NCBI RefSeq assembly: GCF_011326755.1
Contig: NZ_JAAOIE010000001.1
Coordinates: forward strand, 150,344 to 214,343
Length of the DNA stretch: 64,000 bases
Reading direction: 5' to 3'
Source: Cochlodiniinecator piscidefendens
Lineage (GTDB): Bacteria > Pseudomonadota > Alphaproteobacteria > Rhodobacterales > Rhodobacteraceae
Shown: one piece after another, positions 16,451 to 25,449 of the stretch
Position numbering within the stretch: the stretch's first letter is position 1
Layout: each line of letters starts with the position of its first letter
Notes under the pieces: generated by a model
The model's input: the letters and a program-made list of their open reading frames with translations, nothing else
Databases searched by the model: none
What the model was told of the DNA's origin: nothing
Translations under genes and position numbers: made by a program

Positions 16451-17902
16451 ATGGTTTCACGCGTTATCCCGGTCGATAATTTTGATTTGGTTATCTTTGG
16501 GGGCACCGGCGATCTGGCGCGCCGTAAAATTCTACCGGGTTTGTATCGGCGCTTTGTTGCGGGGCAAATACCCGACGAAACCCGCATCATTGGCGCGGCG
16601 CGTTCTGAACATGATGACGATGATTATCGGCATTTTGTGCAAGATGCCGTGTGTGAATTTGTTGCCTCAAAAAAGCATGACCAAGAACAAATCAACGCGT
16701 TCTTAAAACTGTTTTTCTACGTGAAAACGGATGCCTTGGGCGAAGAAGGTTGGGACAAAATAGCGTCGATGATGAAGCCTGACGTCATCCGCGTATTCTA
16801 TTTTTCTGTTGGCCCACGTCTGTTTAGCCCAATTGCAGAACGTCTGCACCGTTTTGAAATTGCACAGGATGACAGCCGCATTGTGGTTGAAAAACCCTTT
16901 GGCCGTGATTTGGAAACAGCACGCGCTCTGAACCAAGAGCTTGCATCGCATTTCGACGAGCATCAGATTTTCCGCATTGACCATTATCTGGGCAAAGAGA
17001 CAGTACAAAACCTGATGGCGGTGCGATTTGGCAATATTCTGTTTGAACCGTTATGGAACAGCCAGTACGTCGACCATATTCAGATTACAGTCGCTGAAAC
17101 TGTCGGCGTTGGCGGCCGTGGTGGGTATTACGATAAATCTGGTGCCATCCGCGATATGGTGCAAAACCACCTTATGCAATTGTTGTGCCTGATTGCGATG
17201 GAGCCACCAAGCCAGTTCGAACATGACGCGGTGCGTGATGAAAAGCTAAAGGTGATCCGCGCGTTGGATCCGGTTGAACGTGATGAAATCGTGCGCGGGC
17301 AATATGGGGCAGGGGACGACAGCAGTTCCTACCTTGAGGATTCTGAAAACCCTGAGAGCACCACTGAGAGTTTTATCGCGATGAAGGTGCAGGTTTCCAA
17401 TTGGCGTTGGAAAGGCACCCCGATTTATCTTCGCACGGGTAAACGGTTGCGCGCGCGGGCCTCTGAAATCGCGGTTGTGTTCAAAGACCCGCCACATTCG
17501 ATTTTTGGCCAGCAGGACGGACGGCGTGGCAATGTTCTCGTTATCCGGTTGCAGCCGGATGAGGGCATGAATCTGCGGGTGACCATCAAAGAACCTGGCC
17601 CCGGTGGAATGCGCCTGATCGAGGTGCCACTCGATATGTCCTTTGCCGAAGCGTTGGGCGAAGATGGCGCAGACTTCCCAGATGCTTATGAACGATTGAT
17701 CATGGATGTCGTGCGCGGCAATCAAACCTTGTTTATGCGCGGCGATGAGGTCGAAGCAGCCTGGGCTTGGACTGATCCTATTATCGAGGCTTGGCAGGAA
17801 CGCGGTGATAAACCCATCACCTATGACACCGGAAGTTCAGGCCCGGATGATGCATTGGCACTGTTGCACCGCGACGGGCGCCGCTGGCGGGAGATTAAGT
17901 AA
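16451..17902 (+). CDS. zwf: Glucose-6-phosphate 1-dehydrogenase
   Basis: A 483-residue enzyme oxidising glucose-6-phosphate to 6-phosphogluconolactone with NADP, the entry to the Entner-Doudoroff and pentose phosphate routes. It has the nucleotide-binding FGGTGDLARRK near the N-terminus and the substrate signature RIDHYLGKE with catalytic His/Lys. The start at 16451 has GGGGG 5 nt upstream; a TTG eight codons earlier is less likely. It is followed directly (0 nt gap) by pgl, which overlaps pgi. Probably repressed from the palindromes just upstream. Roseobacters catabolise glucose mainly through Entner-Doudoroff, which fits the operon. Confidence 0.97.
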   Translation: MVSRVIPVDNFDLVIFGGTGDLARRKILPGLYRRFVAGQIPDETRIIGAARSEHDDDDYRHFVQDAVCEFVASKKHDQEQINAFLKLFFYVKTDALGEEGWDKIASMMKPDVIRVFYFSVGPRLFSPIAERLHRFEIAQDDSRIVVEKPFGRDLETARALNQELASHFDEHQIFRIDHYLGKETVQNLMAVRFGNILFEPLWNSQYVDHIQITVAETVGVGGRGGYYDKSGAIRDMVQNHLMQLLCLIAMEPPSQFEHDAVRDEKLKVIRALDPVERDEIVRGQYGAGDDSSSYLEDSENPESTTESFIAMKVQVSNWRWKGTPIYLRTGKRLRARASEIAVVFKDPPHSIFGQQDGRRGNVLVIRLQPDEGMNLRVTIKEPGPGGMRLIEVPLDMSFAEALGEDGADFPDAYERLIMDVVRGNQTLFMRGDEVEAAWAWTDPIIEAWQERGDKPITYDTGSSGPDDALALLHRDGRRWREIK

Positions 17903-18580
17903 ATGAACATTGTCGAATACGCTGATCGCGAAATGATGATGATGGATTTGGCAACCATTCTCGCTGATGAAATAAAGTCGCAACTTCACCATGAAGATCG
18001 CGTGACTTTGGCGGTTCCCGGCGGAACCACGCCGGGGCCGATTTTTGACGGCCTAAGCGCGGTTGATCTAGGCTGGGATCGTGTTGATGTTATGCTAACC
18101 GATGAACGTTGGGTGTCTGAAACATCAGAGCGTTCAAACACCCGGCTGCTGCAAAATCGATTGCTGACAGGATACGCGCAGGCCGCAAATCTAATACCAT
18201 TATACGAGACAGCTGACACCCCTGAGGAGGCATTGCCAAATCTGCGCAAAAACCTGTCTCCGCATTTGCCCATCAACGTTCTTTTACTTGGTATGGGGGC
18301 CGATATGCATACCGCATCTCTGTTCCCCGGTGCCGATCGTTTGGAAGAGGCTTTCGACCCATTGGCACCTGTTTTGCTCCCAATGCGGGCTGACGGTGCT
18401 GATGAACCGCGGATTACCCTCACGGTACCAGCACTGCAAAGCGCAATGACAACGCACATTGTGATCGCAGGTCAAGAAAAACGCGAAGCGATTAAAGTTG
18501 CATCAAAAACCAAAGATTTCAAACAGGCACCGATTGCTGCTTTTTTGAACAACGCTACAATACATTGGGCAGATGAATGA
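17903..18580 (+). CDS. pgl: 6-phosphogluconolactonase
   Basis: A 225-residue member of the NagB/RpiA/DevB fold. It carries [17 protein letters not shown] (phosphate-binding loop), LTDERWV and [16 protein letters not shown], the standard DevB signatures. It hydrolyses the lactone made by Zwf to 6-phosphogluconate. The ATG follows the zwf TAA with no gap and its TGA overlaps the pgi start by 4 nt, so expression is tightly coupled. Usual length. Confidence 0.95.
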   Translation: MNIVEYADREMMMMDLATILADEIKSQLHHEDRVTLAVPGGTTPGPIFDGLSAVDLGWDRVDVMLTDERWVSETSERSNTRLLQNRLLTGYAQAANLIPLYETADTPEEALPNLRKNLSPHLPINVLLLGMGADMHTASLFPGADRLEEAFDPLAPVLLPMRADGADEPRITLTVPALQSAMTTHIVIAGQEKREAIKVASKTKDFKQAPIAAFLNNATIHWADE

Positions 18581-20175
18581 TCACTTGGAACCTATTGAAA
18601 GAAAAACATAAAGATATTCAAGATAGAGCTATAAACAGTCTATTTGACGATACCCGCGCGCAGTCATTTTCAATCGATGCGTTGGATATGCTCTTTGATT
18701 ACTCCAAAACCAATATCGACGATGATGTTCGCGATCTATTGCTCGATCTTGCACAACCCGTTGTTGCAAAACGTGCGGCGATGTTTGCTGGGGAAAAGAT
18801 CAACGATACAGAAAAGCGCGCCGTTCTCCATACGGCTTTGCGTAATATTGGTGGTGACCCAATTGTTGTTGATGGCGAAAATGTCATGCCAGACGTCGAA
18901 GCAACATTCGAACGCATGGTGCAATTTAGTGAAACTGTGCGCGATGGCAGTTTTAAAGGGCAGGGTGGCCCGATTACCGATGTGGTGAATATTGGTATTG
19001 GTGGATCTGATTTAGGGCCAGCGATGGCTGTGTTGGCATTGGCACCATATCATTCGGGGCCAAGGTGTCATTTTGTTTCGAATGTGGACGGCGCGCATAT
19101 TGCTGATACCTTAAGGGACCTCAATCCTGAGACGACTTTGATCATAGTCGCATCAAAAACCTTCACCACCATTGAAACAATCACCAACGCAAAAGCGGCG
19201 CGCGATTGGATGGCACGTTCGGTTGAAAACCCTGGCACACAATTTGTAGCGTTGTCCTCAGCATTAGATAAAACGGCAGATTTCGGGATTGCGGAAGAAC
19301 GCGTTTTTGGTTTTGAAGATTGGGTTGGGGGCCGGTATTCTGTTTGGGGTCCAATCGGCCTTTCGCTGATGATCGCAATTGGTGGCGAACAATTCCGGTC
19401 ATTCCTAAGTGGCGCAAAGTCAATGGACGACCATTTTAGAACAGCGGATTTTGCAGAAAACATGCCAGTGATGTTGGCACTGGTTGGGCTTTGGCACAAT
19501 CAAATTTGTGGTTATGCATCGCGCGGCGTTATGCCTTATGAACAGAGGCTTAGCAGACTTCCTGCATATTTGCAGCAGCTCGAAATGGAATCCAACGGCA
19601 AACGCGTTGGTATGGACGGGGCCGAACTGCCATATCATTCTGGACCGATTGTTTGGGGCGAACCGGGCACCAACGGCCAGCACGCGTTTTACCAACTGAT
19701 CCACCAAGGCACGCGCGTCATTCCCGTCGAATTTCTTGTTGCAGCACAAGGGCATGAACCTGATCTTGCGTATCAACATCAACTTTTGATGGCGAATTGT
19801 TTTGCTCAATCAGAGGCGTTGATGAACGGTCGCGACTTTGAAACCGCGCAAAACTTGATGGCGCAAAAAAGATTCACAGGTGAGGAATTAACACGCCAAG
19901 CCAATCACCGTGTTTTTCCCGGAAACCGCCCATCGACAACTTTGGTCTATCCTAAATTGACCCCATCCATGTTGGGTAAACTCATTGCTCTGTATGAACA
20001 CCGCGTTTTCGTCGAAGGCGCTATCTTGGGGATCAACTCTTTTGATCAATGGGGCGTTGAACTTGGCAAAGAACTTGCCGTTGCGCTGCAACCAATTGTG
20101 CAAGGTGATAAAACAGCCACTGACAAAGATGGTTCAACCCAACAATTAATCAAATTTATTCAGGCCCATAGCTGA
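18577..20175 (+). CDS. pgi: Glucose-6-phosphate isomerase
   Basis: A 532-residue isomerase interconverting glucose-6-phosphate and fructose-6-phosphate. Signatures include [11 protein letters not shown], the sugar-isomerase [11 protein letters not shown] loop and the [18 protein letters not shown] block with catalytic residues. It is slightly shorter than E. coli Pgi (549) but complete. In an operon that commits glucose-6-phosphate to Entner-Doudoroff, it lets gluconeogenic fructose-6-phosphate feed the same route. Followed by a terminator. Confidence 0.97.
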   Translation: MITWNLLKEKHKDIQDRAINSLFDDTRAQSFSIDALDMLFDYSKTNIDDDVRDLLLDLAQPVVAKRAAMFAGEKINDTEKRAVLHTALRNIGGDPIVVDGENVMPDVEATFERMVQFSETVRDGSFKGQGGPITDVVNIGIGGSDLGPAMAVLALAPYHSGPRCHFVSNVDGAHIADTLRDLNPETTLIIVASKTFTTIETITNAKAARDWMARSVENPGTQFVALSSALDKTADFGIAEERVFGFEDWVGGRYSVWGPIGLSLMIAIGGEQFRSFLSGAKSMDDHFRTADFAENMPVMLALVGLWHNQICGYASRGVMPYEQRLSRLPAYLQQLEMESNGKRVGMDGAELPYHSGPIVWGEPGTNGQHAFYQLIHQGTRVIPVEFLVAAQGHEPDLAYQHQLLMANCFAQSEALMNGRDFETAQNLMAQKRFTGEELTRQANHRVFPGNRPSTTLVYPKLTPSMLGKLIALYEHRVFVEGAILGINSFDQWGVELGKELAVALQPIVQGDKTATDKDGSTQQLIKFIQAHS

Positions 20176-20182
20176 AACTTTG

Positions 20183-20203
20183 ACCCCGCCATTATGGCGG
20201 GGT
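20183..20203 (+). terminator. Terminator of zwf-pgl-pgi
   Basis: ACCCCGCC (20183-20190) pairs with GGCGGGGT (20196-20203), extended by an A-T pair, with a 3-nt loop and a short TTTT tail. Just after the pgi stop. Confidence 0.85.
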
Positions 20204-20258
20204 TTTACTTCTGGCAATGCAGCGGGGAAACGTAGGCATGAACAGCGGTGTTTTGCTA

Positions 20259-21032
20259 TTATGCTGTTAACCTAGCATCCACATACAGAGCACCCCGGCG
20301 TGTGTATTCGAGATCGGTATCCACTTTGTATGTTTCGCCGATTTCCGGCATGGCCAAAACACGATCAGCCGGACCGTCTGCCAGAATTTGACCGTCGCGT
20401 AAAAGCACCAAGCGATCACAGAATTTCGCTGCCAGATTCAGATCATGTAAAGCTGCCATTACCACGGGTTTACGGCGCGTGGTTTCTAGCTTGATGGAAT
20501 TCATGATCGACAGCTGATGATGTAGGTCCAACGCACTCGTAGGTTCATCCAATAAGATCACTTCAGGTTGGCGTACCAGCGTTTGCGCCACAGCAACCAT
20601 TTGGGCCTGACCACCGCTTAAATCTGCGATCCCGCGATCCGCCAGATGACCAAGATTCAGGTCCGCCAGCGTTTTGGCCACCTGATCGAGGTTCTCCGAT
20701 TTTACCCGCCATCCCGTGGTTTGCTTCAGGGCCAGAAGTACGCTTTCAAACACACTGAGTAAGGCATTACAGCCAAAGGCCTGAGGCATATAGGCGATGT
20801 GCTTGGCACGATCCTGACGACGCATATTGGTGATGTCTTCGCCGTTCAGCCAAACTTCACCACTGCGCGCGGCAACCAAGCCACACATGGTCTTAAACAG
20901 CGTAGATTTCCCTGAAGCATTTGGCCCGATCAATCCGACAAAACATCCCGGTTTAATATCGGGGATAGAGACATCACTTAGGATCGTACGAGGCCCATAA
21001 CCGGCAACCAATTGATTTAGGCTTAGAGTCAT
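20259..21032 (-). CDS. ABC transporter ATP-binding protein (FecE/FhuC-type iron-siderophore importer)
   Basis: A 257-residue ATPase with Walker A GPNASGKST (about residues 36-44), signature LSGGQAQMV, Walker B VILLDEPTSALD and the switch His in ALHDLNLA. It powers the import of an iron chelate with the adjacent FecCD permease, overlapping it by 4 nt. Sequence type matches the FecE/FhuC/HmuV group. Only a single ATPase gene is present, so it acts as homodimer. Substrate (siderophore, heme or B12) is not determined by sequence; the iron box upstream of the operon argues for iron. Confidence 0.92.
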   Translation of the reverse strand: MTLSLNQLVAGYGPRTILSDVSIPDIKPGCFVGLIGPNASGKSTLFKTMCGLVAARSGEVWLNGEDITNMRRQDRAKHIAYMPQAFGCNALLSVFESVLLALKQTTGWRVKSENLDQVAKTLADLNLGHLADRGIADLSGGQAQMVAVAQTLVRQPEVILLDEPTSALDLHHQLSIMNSIKLETTRRKPVVMAALHDLNLAAKFCDRLVLLRDGQILADGPADRVLAMPEIGETYKVDTDLEYTRRGALYVDARLTA

Positions 21033-22093
21033 GAAAGGCGCTCCTTGCGGGTGGAAAGAATGATTGAGACAAAGACCGGCACACCGATCAAAGAAGTAAT
21101 GATTCCAATGGGATAAATAATCCCTGGGGTGATGGATTTAGAAATCACCGATGTTAATGACAATACCAACGCCCCAACCAATGCTGATAGTGGGATGAAA
21201 AAGCGCTGATCTTCGCCGACAAGCAGGCGCGCAATATGTGGGCCTACGAGCCCAACAAAACCAACCGTGCCCACAAAGGATACTGCGGTTGCTGCCAGGA
21301 ACGATACACATATCAACATCTCTACACGCAGACGGGCGACGTTGACGCCCATGCTCTCTGCTGTTGCTTCGCCCATACGAAGCGCTGTCATGGGCCACGT
21401 GCGTAGCAAGCTAAATGGGATGGCTATGCAAAGAAGGATCGTACCAAGCAAGATTTTTTCCCAACTTGCACGAGACAAAGATCCCATCATCCAGAAAACG
21501 ATGCGAGAAATTTGATCTTCTGATGCCCAATATTGCATCAAAGATAGAAGTGCGGAAAATGTGAAAAAGATAGCGATTCCAAATAGGATCATGGTTTCTG
21601 AACCAACACCCTTGAGGCGTGTTGCAAATAGGATAAATCCGCAGGTCAAAAGCGAAAAGACAAAGGCATTTGTCGTGACAAGCAGCCCGCCAATCACAGG
21701 CACAACGCTTATTCCCATAACAATCGCCAAAGATGCGCCAAAACTTGCGGCTGCTGAAACGCCCAGCGTAAAGGGCTCAGCCAATGGGTTGTTCAGGATC
21801 GTTTGCATTTGCGCACCAGCCACTGCCAAAAGAGCACCAACAAGAACAGCCGTCACAGCCACCGGTAAACGGTAATCCCAGACAATGACTTTCAAACGAA
21901 CGCCATGCGATAAAGGATCAAGGAACACATCGATGACAGTAGACAGGGGATAATGCCCCGGCCCGGTGGACACATCAATGAGAAAGCTCGCCATCAAAAG
22001 CGTCGAGACAATCAAAAGCATCAAACTTCGTCGACTTGTTTGCGAAATATACGCTTTGCGCATAGCGAGGGTATCGTTGGTCTGCACAGTCAT
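21029..22093 (-). CDS. FecCD-family ABC transporter permease
   Basis: A 354-residue inner-membrane permease with about ten hydrophobic segments. Family landmarks are AGAQMQTILNNPLAEPFTLGVS (shown here in part: AGAQMQ, NPLAEPFTLG) and the coupling region GFVGLVGPHIARLLVG. It forms the translocation path of a siderophore-type importer as a homodimer, unlike two-permease Fec systems. It overlaps the ATPase gene by 4 nt and follows the binding-protein gene after 54 bp that contain a stem-loop. Confidence 0.92.
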   Translation of the reverse strand: MTVQTNDTLAMRKAYISQTSRRSLMLLIVSTLLMASFLIDVSTGPGHYPLSTVIDVFLDPLSHGVRLKVIVWDYRLPVAVTAVLVGALLAVAGAQMQTILNNPLAEPFTLGVSAAASFGASLAIVMGISVVPVIGGLLVTTNAFVFSLLTCGFILFATRLKGVGSETMILFGIAIFFTFSALLSLMQYWASEDQISRIVFWMMGSLSRASWEKILLGTILLCIAIPFSLLRTWPMTALRMGEATAESMGVNVARLRVEMLICVSFLAATAVSFVGTVGFVGLVGPHIARLLVGEDQRFFIPLSALVGALVLSLTSVISKSITPGIIYPIGIITSLIGVPVFVSIILSTRKERLS

Positions 22094-22113
22094 CGTTTGT
22101 CCTAAAGTTGAAA

Positions 22114-22138
22114 CGGCCCCACCAATCGGGTAGGGCCG
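22114..22138 (-). promoter_or_regulatory. Intercistronic stem-loop between binding-protein and permease genes
   Basis: CGGCCC (22114-22119) pairs with GGGCCG (22133-22138) in the only gap of the operon. No T-run follows on the minus strand, so it is more likely an RNA-stabilising or partial processing hairpin that keeps the binding-protein message more abundant than the permease message. Confidence 0.35.
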
Positions 22139-22147
22139 AAGATCAAA

Positions 22148-23302
22148 TCAGCTGCCAGATTGCAGAGATCCCCAGAAAACGCCTGAGTAATCGATCGGCA
22201 AGAAACGATCGTGAAGTTCAATCATCGTTGCTTCTGGATCGAGATCAGCGAACAGCTCCGGATGTAGCCATTTTGCGAACGCCTGCATTGCGACAAAATG
22301 ATAAGGGCTGTTGTAGAACTGGTGATACACGGAATGGAAACGACCATTTTGAACCGCTGATAGCTCTGGCCAACCTTCTCGTGCAGCAAGTGCCGTAAGA
22401 CGTTCTTGAACGGCTGTTTGATCTGCTTCGTAGCCAAATAAAACTGCGGTGGTTGCCGGATTGGCCTCTGACCAGTTTGCTCCAGTACCAATGATCACAT
22501 CAGGATCGTCGGCAAACAATGCCTCGAGGCTGACGTCCGTTTTGAAACCGGGGAAATGCATTGAACCCCAGTTGCGACCGCCGGCAAGATCAACAAGCCG
22601 TCCCAAGTTTGCAGCACCATAAGTTGTGCAGCAACTGTTAGGATTATATCCAGCCGCATTTTCGATAAACACGATCGGACGTTCATCCGCTGGGATACTA
22701 TTCACACTAGAATAGATCAATTTCATTTGTTCTTGATAGTAATCACTAAAGGCGTCGGCCTCATCGCGTCTGTCAAAAATCCGGCCCAACAATTGAATAC
22801 TTGGAACAGTGTTGGCTGTTGGATCTTGGCGGAAATCAACAAATACAGTTGCGACTCCAGCTTCGTCCAATTTCTCGATAATGCCGCTTTCTTGGGCTTT
22901 GAGGAGATTTCCCAGATTCATGAACACAACTTCTGTGCCTAATGAAATCACTGCTTCCAAATTCCATTCATCTGCATATGGGCTACCAAAGCTGGGAATT
23001 TCAGAAATTTCTGGGAAGACGTCCAAATACTGGCGATAAGCATCTGGATCATAGTTGATCATGTCGTCTTTCCATCCAACAACACGTTCAAATGGATTTT
23101 CGCTATCAAGCAGCGCTACAGAATAAATCATGCGCCCTTCGCCAAGCACGACGCGCTGCGGATTATGTTCTACTTCGACGGTGCGCCCGGCAACGTCGGT
23201 AACGGTAATTGTCTCTGCGGTGGCGATCGTGGCGGACGCGATTATCATCGTCGTTGCTGCGGCAGCGGAGCAAAGACCCCGCGTCAGTTTACTGACATTC
23301 AT
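22148..23302 (-). CDS. Iron-siderophore-type ABC transporter substrate-binding protein
   Basis: A 384-residue periplasmic protein. Residues 1-29 form a signal peptide ending in TIATA|E. A class-III binding-protein fold follows: VTDVAGRTVEVEHNPQRVV, the classical N-lobe start, and later PDVIIGTG. An odd feature is a vicinal cysteine pair in NSCCTTYG near residue 230, which could form a strained disulfide or take part in ligand binding. It is the first gene of the three-gene importer. The start has GGAGAG upstream. No TonB-dependent receptor is adjacent, so the outer-membrane partner is encoded elsewhere. Confidence 0.9.
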   Translation of the reverse strand: MNVSKLTRGLCSAAAATTMIIASATIATAETITVTDVAGRTVEVEHNPQRVVLGEGRMIYSVALLDSENPFERVVGWKDDMINYDPDAYRQYLDVFPEISEIPSFGSPYADEWNLEAVISLGTEVVFMNLGNLLKAQESGIIEKLDEAGVATVFVDFRQDPTANTVPSIQLLGRIFDRRDEADAFSDYYQEQMKLIYSSVNSIPADERPIVFIENAAGYNPNSCCTTYGAANLGRLVDLAGGRNWGSMHFPGFKTDVSLEALFADDPDVIIGTGANWSEANPATTAVLFGYEADQTAVQERLTALAAREGWPELSAVQNGRFHSVYHQFYNSPYHFVAMQAFAKWLHPELFADLDPEATMIELHDRFLPIDYSGVFWGSLQSGS

Positions 23303-23363
23303 GGGTCTCTCCTGTTTAGAGTTGCGGCATCAGACGGATGCGGCAGGCCTCACACATCATACC

Positions 23364-23378
23364 TGACTATTATTGTCA
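23364..23378. promoter_or_regulatory. Iron-Rhodo-box (TGA-N9-TCA), probable RirA site
   Basis: TGACTATTATTGTCA fits the TGA-N9-TCA iron-Rhodo-box bound by RirA-type regulators in alphaproteobacteria. It lies 62-76 bp upstream of the binding-protein start. On the minus strand it overlaps a TTGACA hexamer at its upstream edge, so binding would block a promoter. Confidence 0.6.
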
Positions 23379-23896
23379 ACATAATCTGTAGGTGTCAAAA
23401 AAATTCAGGTTTCGTAATCATTCAGGCAATACAGAGCGACTGTATTAACAACCAACGCTATCTGTTTTTGAAGACGCTATAAAATTGCGGCAAATCGGGC
23501 AGGGTACCTTTGGCCTGAAATGTTCTCGCAGCGCGCTGGCCGATATTTGGCAGATTGGATCCATTTGAGCGCATCTAGGACTTGGCAAGAGATTAGCGCA
23601 ATATGTTATGCGCAAAGTAAAACACACCTAACGCTCGGTACAGGTTATTCATTTGGTCAGGACAAGTTTGAAACGCTATGTCCTGAGTTATAACGCATCA
23701 GGTGTTACAAATCTGGCAGCCCAGTTTTTCAGGCTTTGACAATCCTGTTTCAAAATAGAAGTTTAGTTTTAAAGGGTAGATTCAATTTGAACAGTAATAA
23801 CTATAATTGATATTATGTAATGTATGTAATTATCTAAAAGTCTTTTCAGCTAACCCTTTTATTTGTTAGCATGAAATACCACTCAAGGAATTCGAA
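23379..23896. other. Intergenic region without a recognisable gene
   Basis: About 520 bp between the importer and aroQ. Both strands were read: the only longer frame (minus, 60 codons ending at 23445) has no ribosome site and no family resemblance. The right half (23740-23870) is strongly AT-rich and probably contains the aroQ promoter. AAGGAATTCGAA directly before 23897 supplies the aroQ ribosome site. Confidence 0.5.
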
Positions 23897-24337
23897 ATGA
23901 CTTCACTGCTAATTTTAAACGGCCCCAATCTAAATCTTCTCGGTAAGCGCCAACCCGAAGTCTACGGTTCTACGACACTGTCTCAAATTGAAAAAATGTG
24001 TCATGACAAAGCTTTAGAGCTCAACGTTGAGCTTACATTTGAGCAAAGCAACCATGAAGGTGTATTGATTGATCACATTCACGCTGCTCGTGATACGATC
24101 GACGGTATCATTTTGAATGCTGGCGCTTATACGCATACCTCTGTTGCGATTATGGACGCGATTTCATCTGCTGAAGTTCCCGTCATTGAGCTACATCTTT
24201 CTAATATTCACGCACGTGAAAAATTCCGCCACCACTCTTTTATTGCCCCAGTTTCTGTTGGGCAGATTTGCGGTTTCGGACCAAATGGCTATTTGCTCGC
24301 TTTGGATGCGATGCTTCATTTTCTTGGTGAGGTATGA
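23897..24337 (+). CDS. aroQ: Type II 3-dehydroquinate dehydratase
   Basis: A 146-residue enzyme of the shikimate pathway that dehydrates 3-dehydroquinate. Motifs are LNGPNLNLLGKRQPEVYG (catalytic Tyr and the lid Arg), ILNAGAYTHTSVA and ELHLSNIHAREKFRHHS with catalytic His. Full length. Unusually, it is not near other aro genes or accBC; instead it overlaps a LuxR-type regulator by 4 nt (ATGA), so the two are translated from one message. Local base composition is lower in GC than the neighbours, which may point to a separate history. Confidence 0.95.
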   Translation: MTSLLILNGPNLNLLGKRQPEVYGSTTLSQIEKMCHDKALELNVELTFEQSNHEGVLIDHIHAARDTIDGIILNAGAYTHTSVAIMDAISSAEVPVIELHLSNIHAREKFRHHSFIAPVSVGQICGFGPNGYLLALDAMLHFLGEV

Positions 24338-25086
24338 TTGTAGACGATTTAAACCACCTGGTAAGTGCCCATAGTGTCGAAGAAATTTGGCCCTTTTTCT
24401 TAGAAAAGATGGCTAACTACGGCTTTGAGCGCATTTTCTATGGATATACAACATTTCGCACAGAGCGGTCTCTGGGTGACATCCGGGATATGATTATCCT
24501 AAGCAATCACCATTCCGAGTATTTGGATGCCTTTATTGGAGAACGTAATTTTGAAAACGCTCCCATGGTTCAATGGGCGTTATCTGAAACCGGTTCAAAA
24601 AGCTGGAGCTGGATTTCTCAATTAATGGCAGCTGGTGAAATTAGTCCAGAGATGCAACGCGTGATCGAACTTAACATCACCCACGGGGTTGTGTCTGGGT
24701 ATTCACTTAGCTTTGCCGATGAGCATAATTCAAAGAAAGGTGGGCTCGCCCTTACCGCAAATGCCAGTGTTCCGCAGGCTGAAGTTGATAAGATTTGGGA
24801 GCAATATGGAAATGAGATCAATATCTTATCCCAAGTGTTTCATCTAAAAATTATCAACTTTCCGTATTTCGGAGATCAACGAAAGTTGACCCCACGTCAG
24901 AGAGAAGTTCTAGCGTGGGTTGGCCAAGGTAAAACCACTCAGGATGTTGCGTGTATATTGGGCCTTACGACTGCTACGATTGAAAAACATCTGCGACTCG
25001 CTAGGTTCACTTTAGGTGCTGAAACAACAGCCCACGCGGTGCTAAAGGCATCGATGCAAAACCAAATCTACACATATGATTTCTAA
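24334..25086 (+). CDS. LuxR-family regulator with autoinducer-binding-like domain (LuxR solo)
   Basis: A 250-residue protein: N-terminal autoinducer-binding-like domain (about 15-165) and C-terminal LuxR HTH (185-245, with LTPRQREVLAWVGQGK). Hand alignment to TraR with a constant offset of 6 gives Tyr63 for W57, Phe67 for Y61, Ala76 for D70, Pro77 for P71 and Trp91 for W85. The Asp that contacts the acyl-homoserine-lactone amide is therefore replaced by Ala, so the ligand is probably not a classical AHL. No luxI homologue is in the window. It overlaps aroQ by 4 nt. Which promoters it controls is unknown. Confidence 0.88.
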   Translation: MIVDDLNHLVSAHSVEEIWPFFLEKMANYGFERIFYGYTTFRTERSLGDIRDMIILSNHHSEYLDAFIGERNFENAPMVQWALSETGSKSWSWISQLMAAGEISPEMQRVIELNITHGVVSGYSLSFADEHNSKKGGLALTANASVPQAEVDKIWEQYGNEINILSQVFHLKIINFPYFGDQRKLTPRQREVLAWVGQGKTTQDVACILGLTTATIEKHLRLARFTLGAETTAHAVLKASMQNQIYTYDF

Positions 25087-25236
25087 GTTATTTCTAATTT
25101 TACCCTAAACTAGCGAAAAGTAAGGAATTCCTGACTAGCCTGACCTAGGGGCAATCTGGCATAGTTGGTAAGTTCCGTGAGTGGTGACTTTAGTCTAGGG
25201 ACTTCGGTGTTTTGTGAATCGCGCTAATATTAGTGA

Positions 25237-25375
25237 TTTCTAAGGACATCGGCGCCGGTCAATGAGCAATTGCGGCTCATTGGATCGGCATCTGGAATTG
25301 TAGGGTCCATCTTCATCCCCAATGTAGGGATCCTTATTTACCAGAAGGCGCATTCTTCGGAGTGCGCCTTTTTTA
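25237..25375 (+). ncRNA. Candidate small RNA or structured luxR 3' region
   Basis: No ORF. A TAATAT -10-like hexamer lies at 25225-25230. A long imperfect hairpin follows, whose arms are around TCAATGAGC and GCTCATTGG (25259-25290). Then comes a strong terminator with a UUCG loop. A 5' end is not defined, so this could equally be the 3' untranslated region of luxR. No resemblance to SRP, tmRNA or 6S was recognised. Confidence 0.4.
25345..25370 (+). terminator. UUCG-capped intrinsic terminator
   Basis: An 11-bp stem AAGGCGCATTC/GAGTGCGCCTT closed by a C(TTCG)G tetraloop, followed by TTTTATTTG. It is directed on the plus strand and lies 259 bp after the luxR stop. Confidence 0.88.
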
Positions 25376-25398
25376 TTTGAACGTTAGATCTCAATAAA

Positions 25399-25426
25399 AA
25401 AGCGCGCCTAAGTTTAGGCGCGCTTT
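25399..25426 (-). terminator. Terminator of rpsB-tsf
   Basis: A 12-bp perfect stem (25399-25410 with 25415-25426) and 4-nt loop; on the minus strand TTTTTTATTG follows. It is 23 bp beyond the tsf stop. Confidence 0.88.
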
Positions 25427-25449
25427 GAATGCTCTTCAAAAAGAATGAT

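Noticed and set aside
23445-23627. 60-codon minus frame between importer and aroQ
   Set aside because: No ribosome site or family resemblance; treated as non-coding.
25150-25190. tRNA D-arm-like string (TGGCATAGTTGGTAAG) after luxR
   Set aside because: No acceptor, anticodon or T-arm partner; too little for a tRNA or an attachment remnant.
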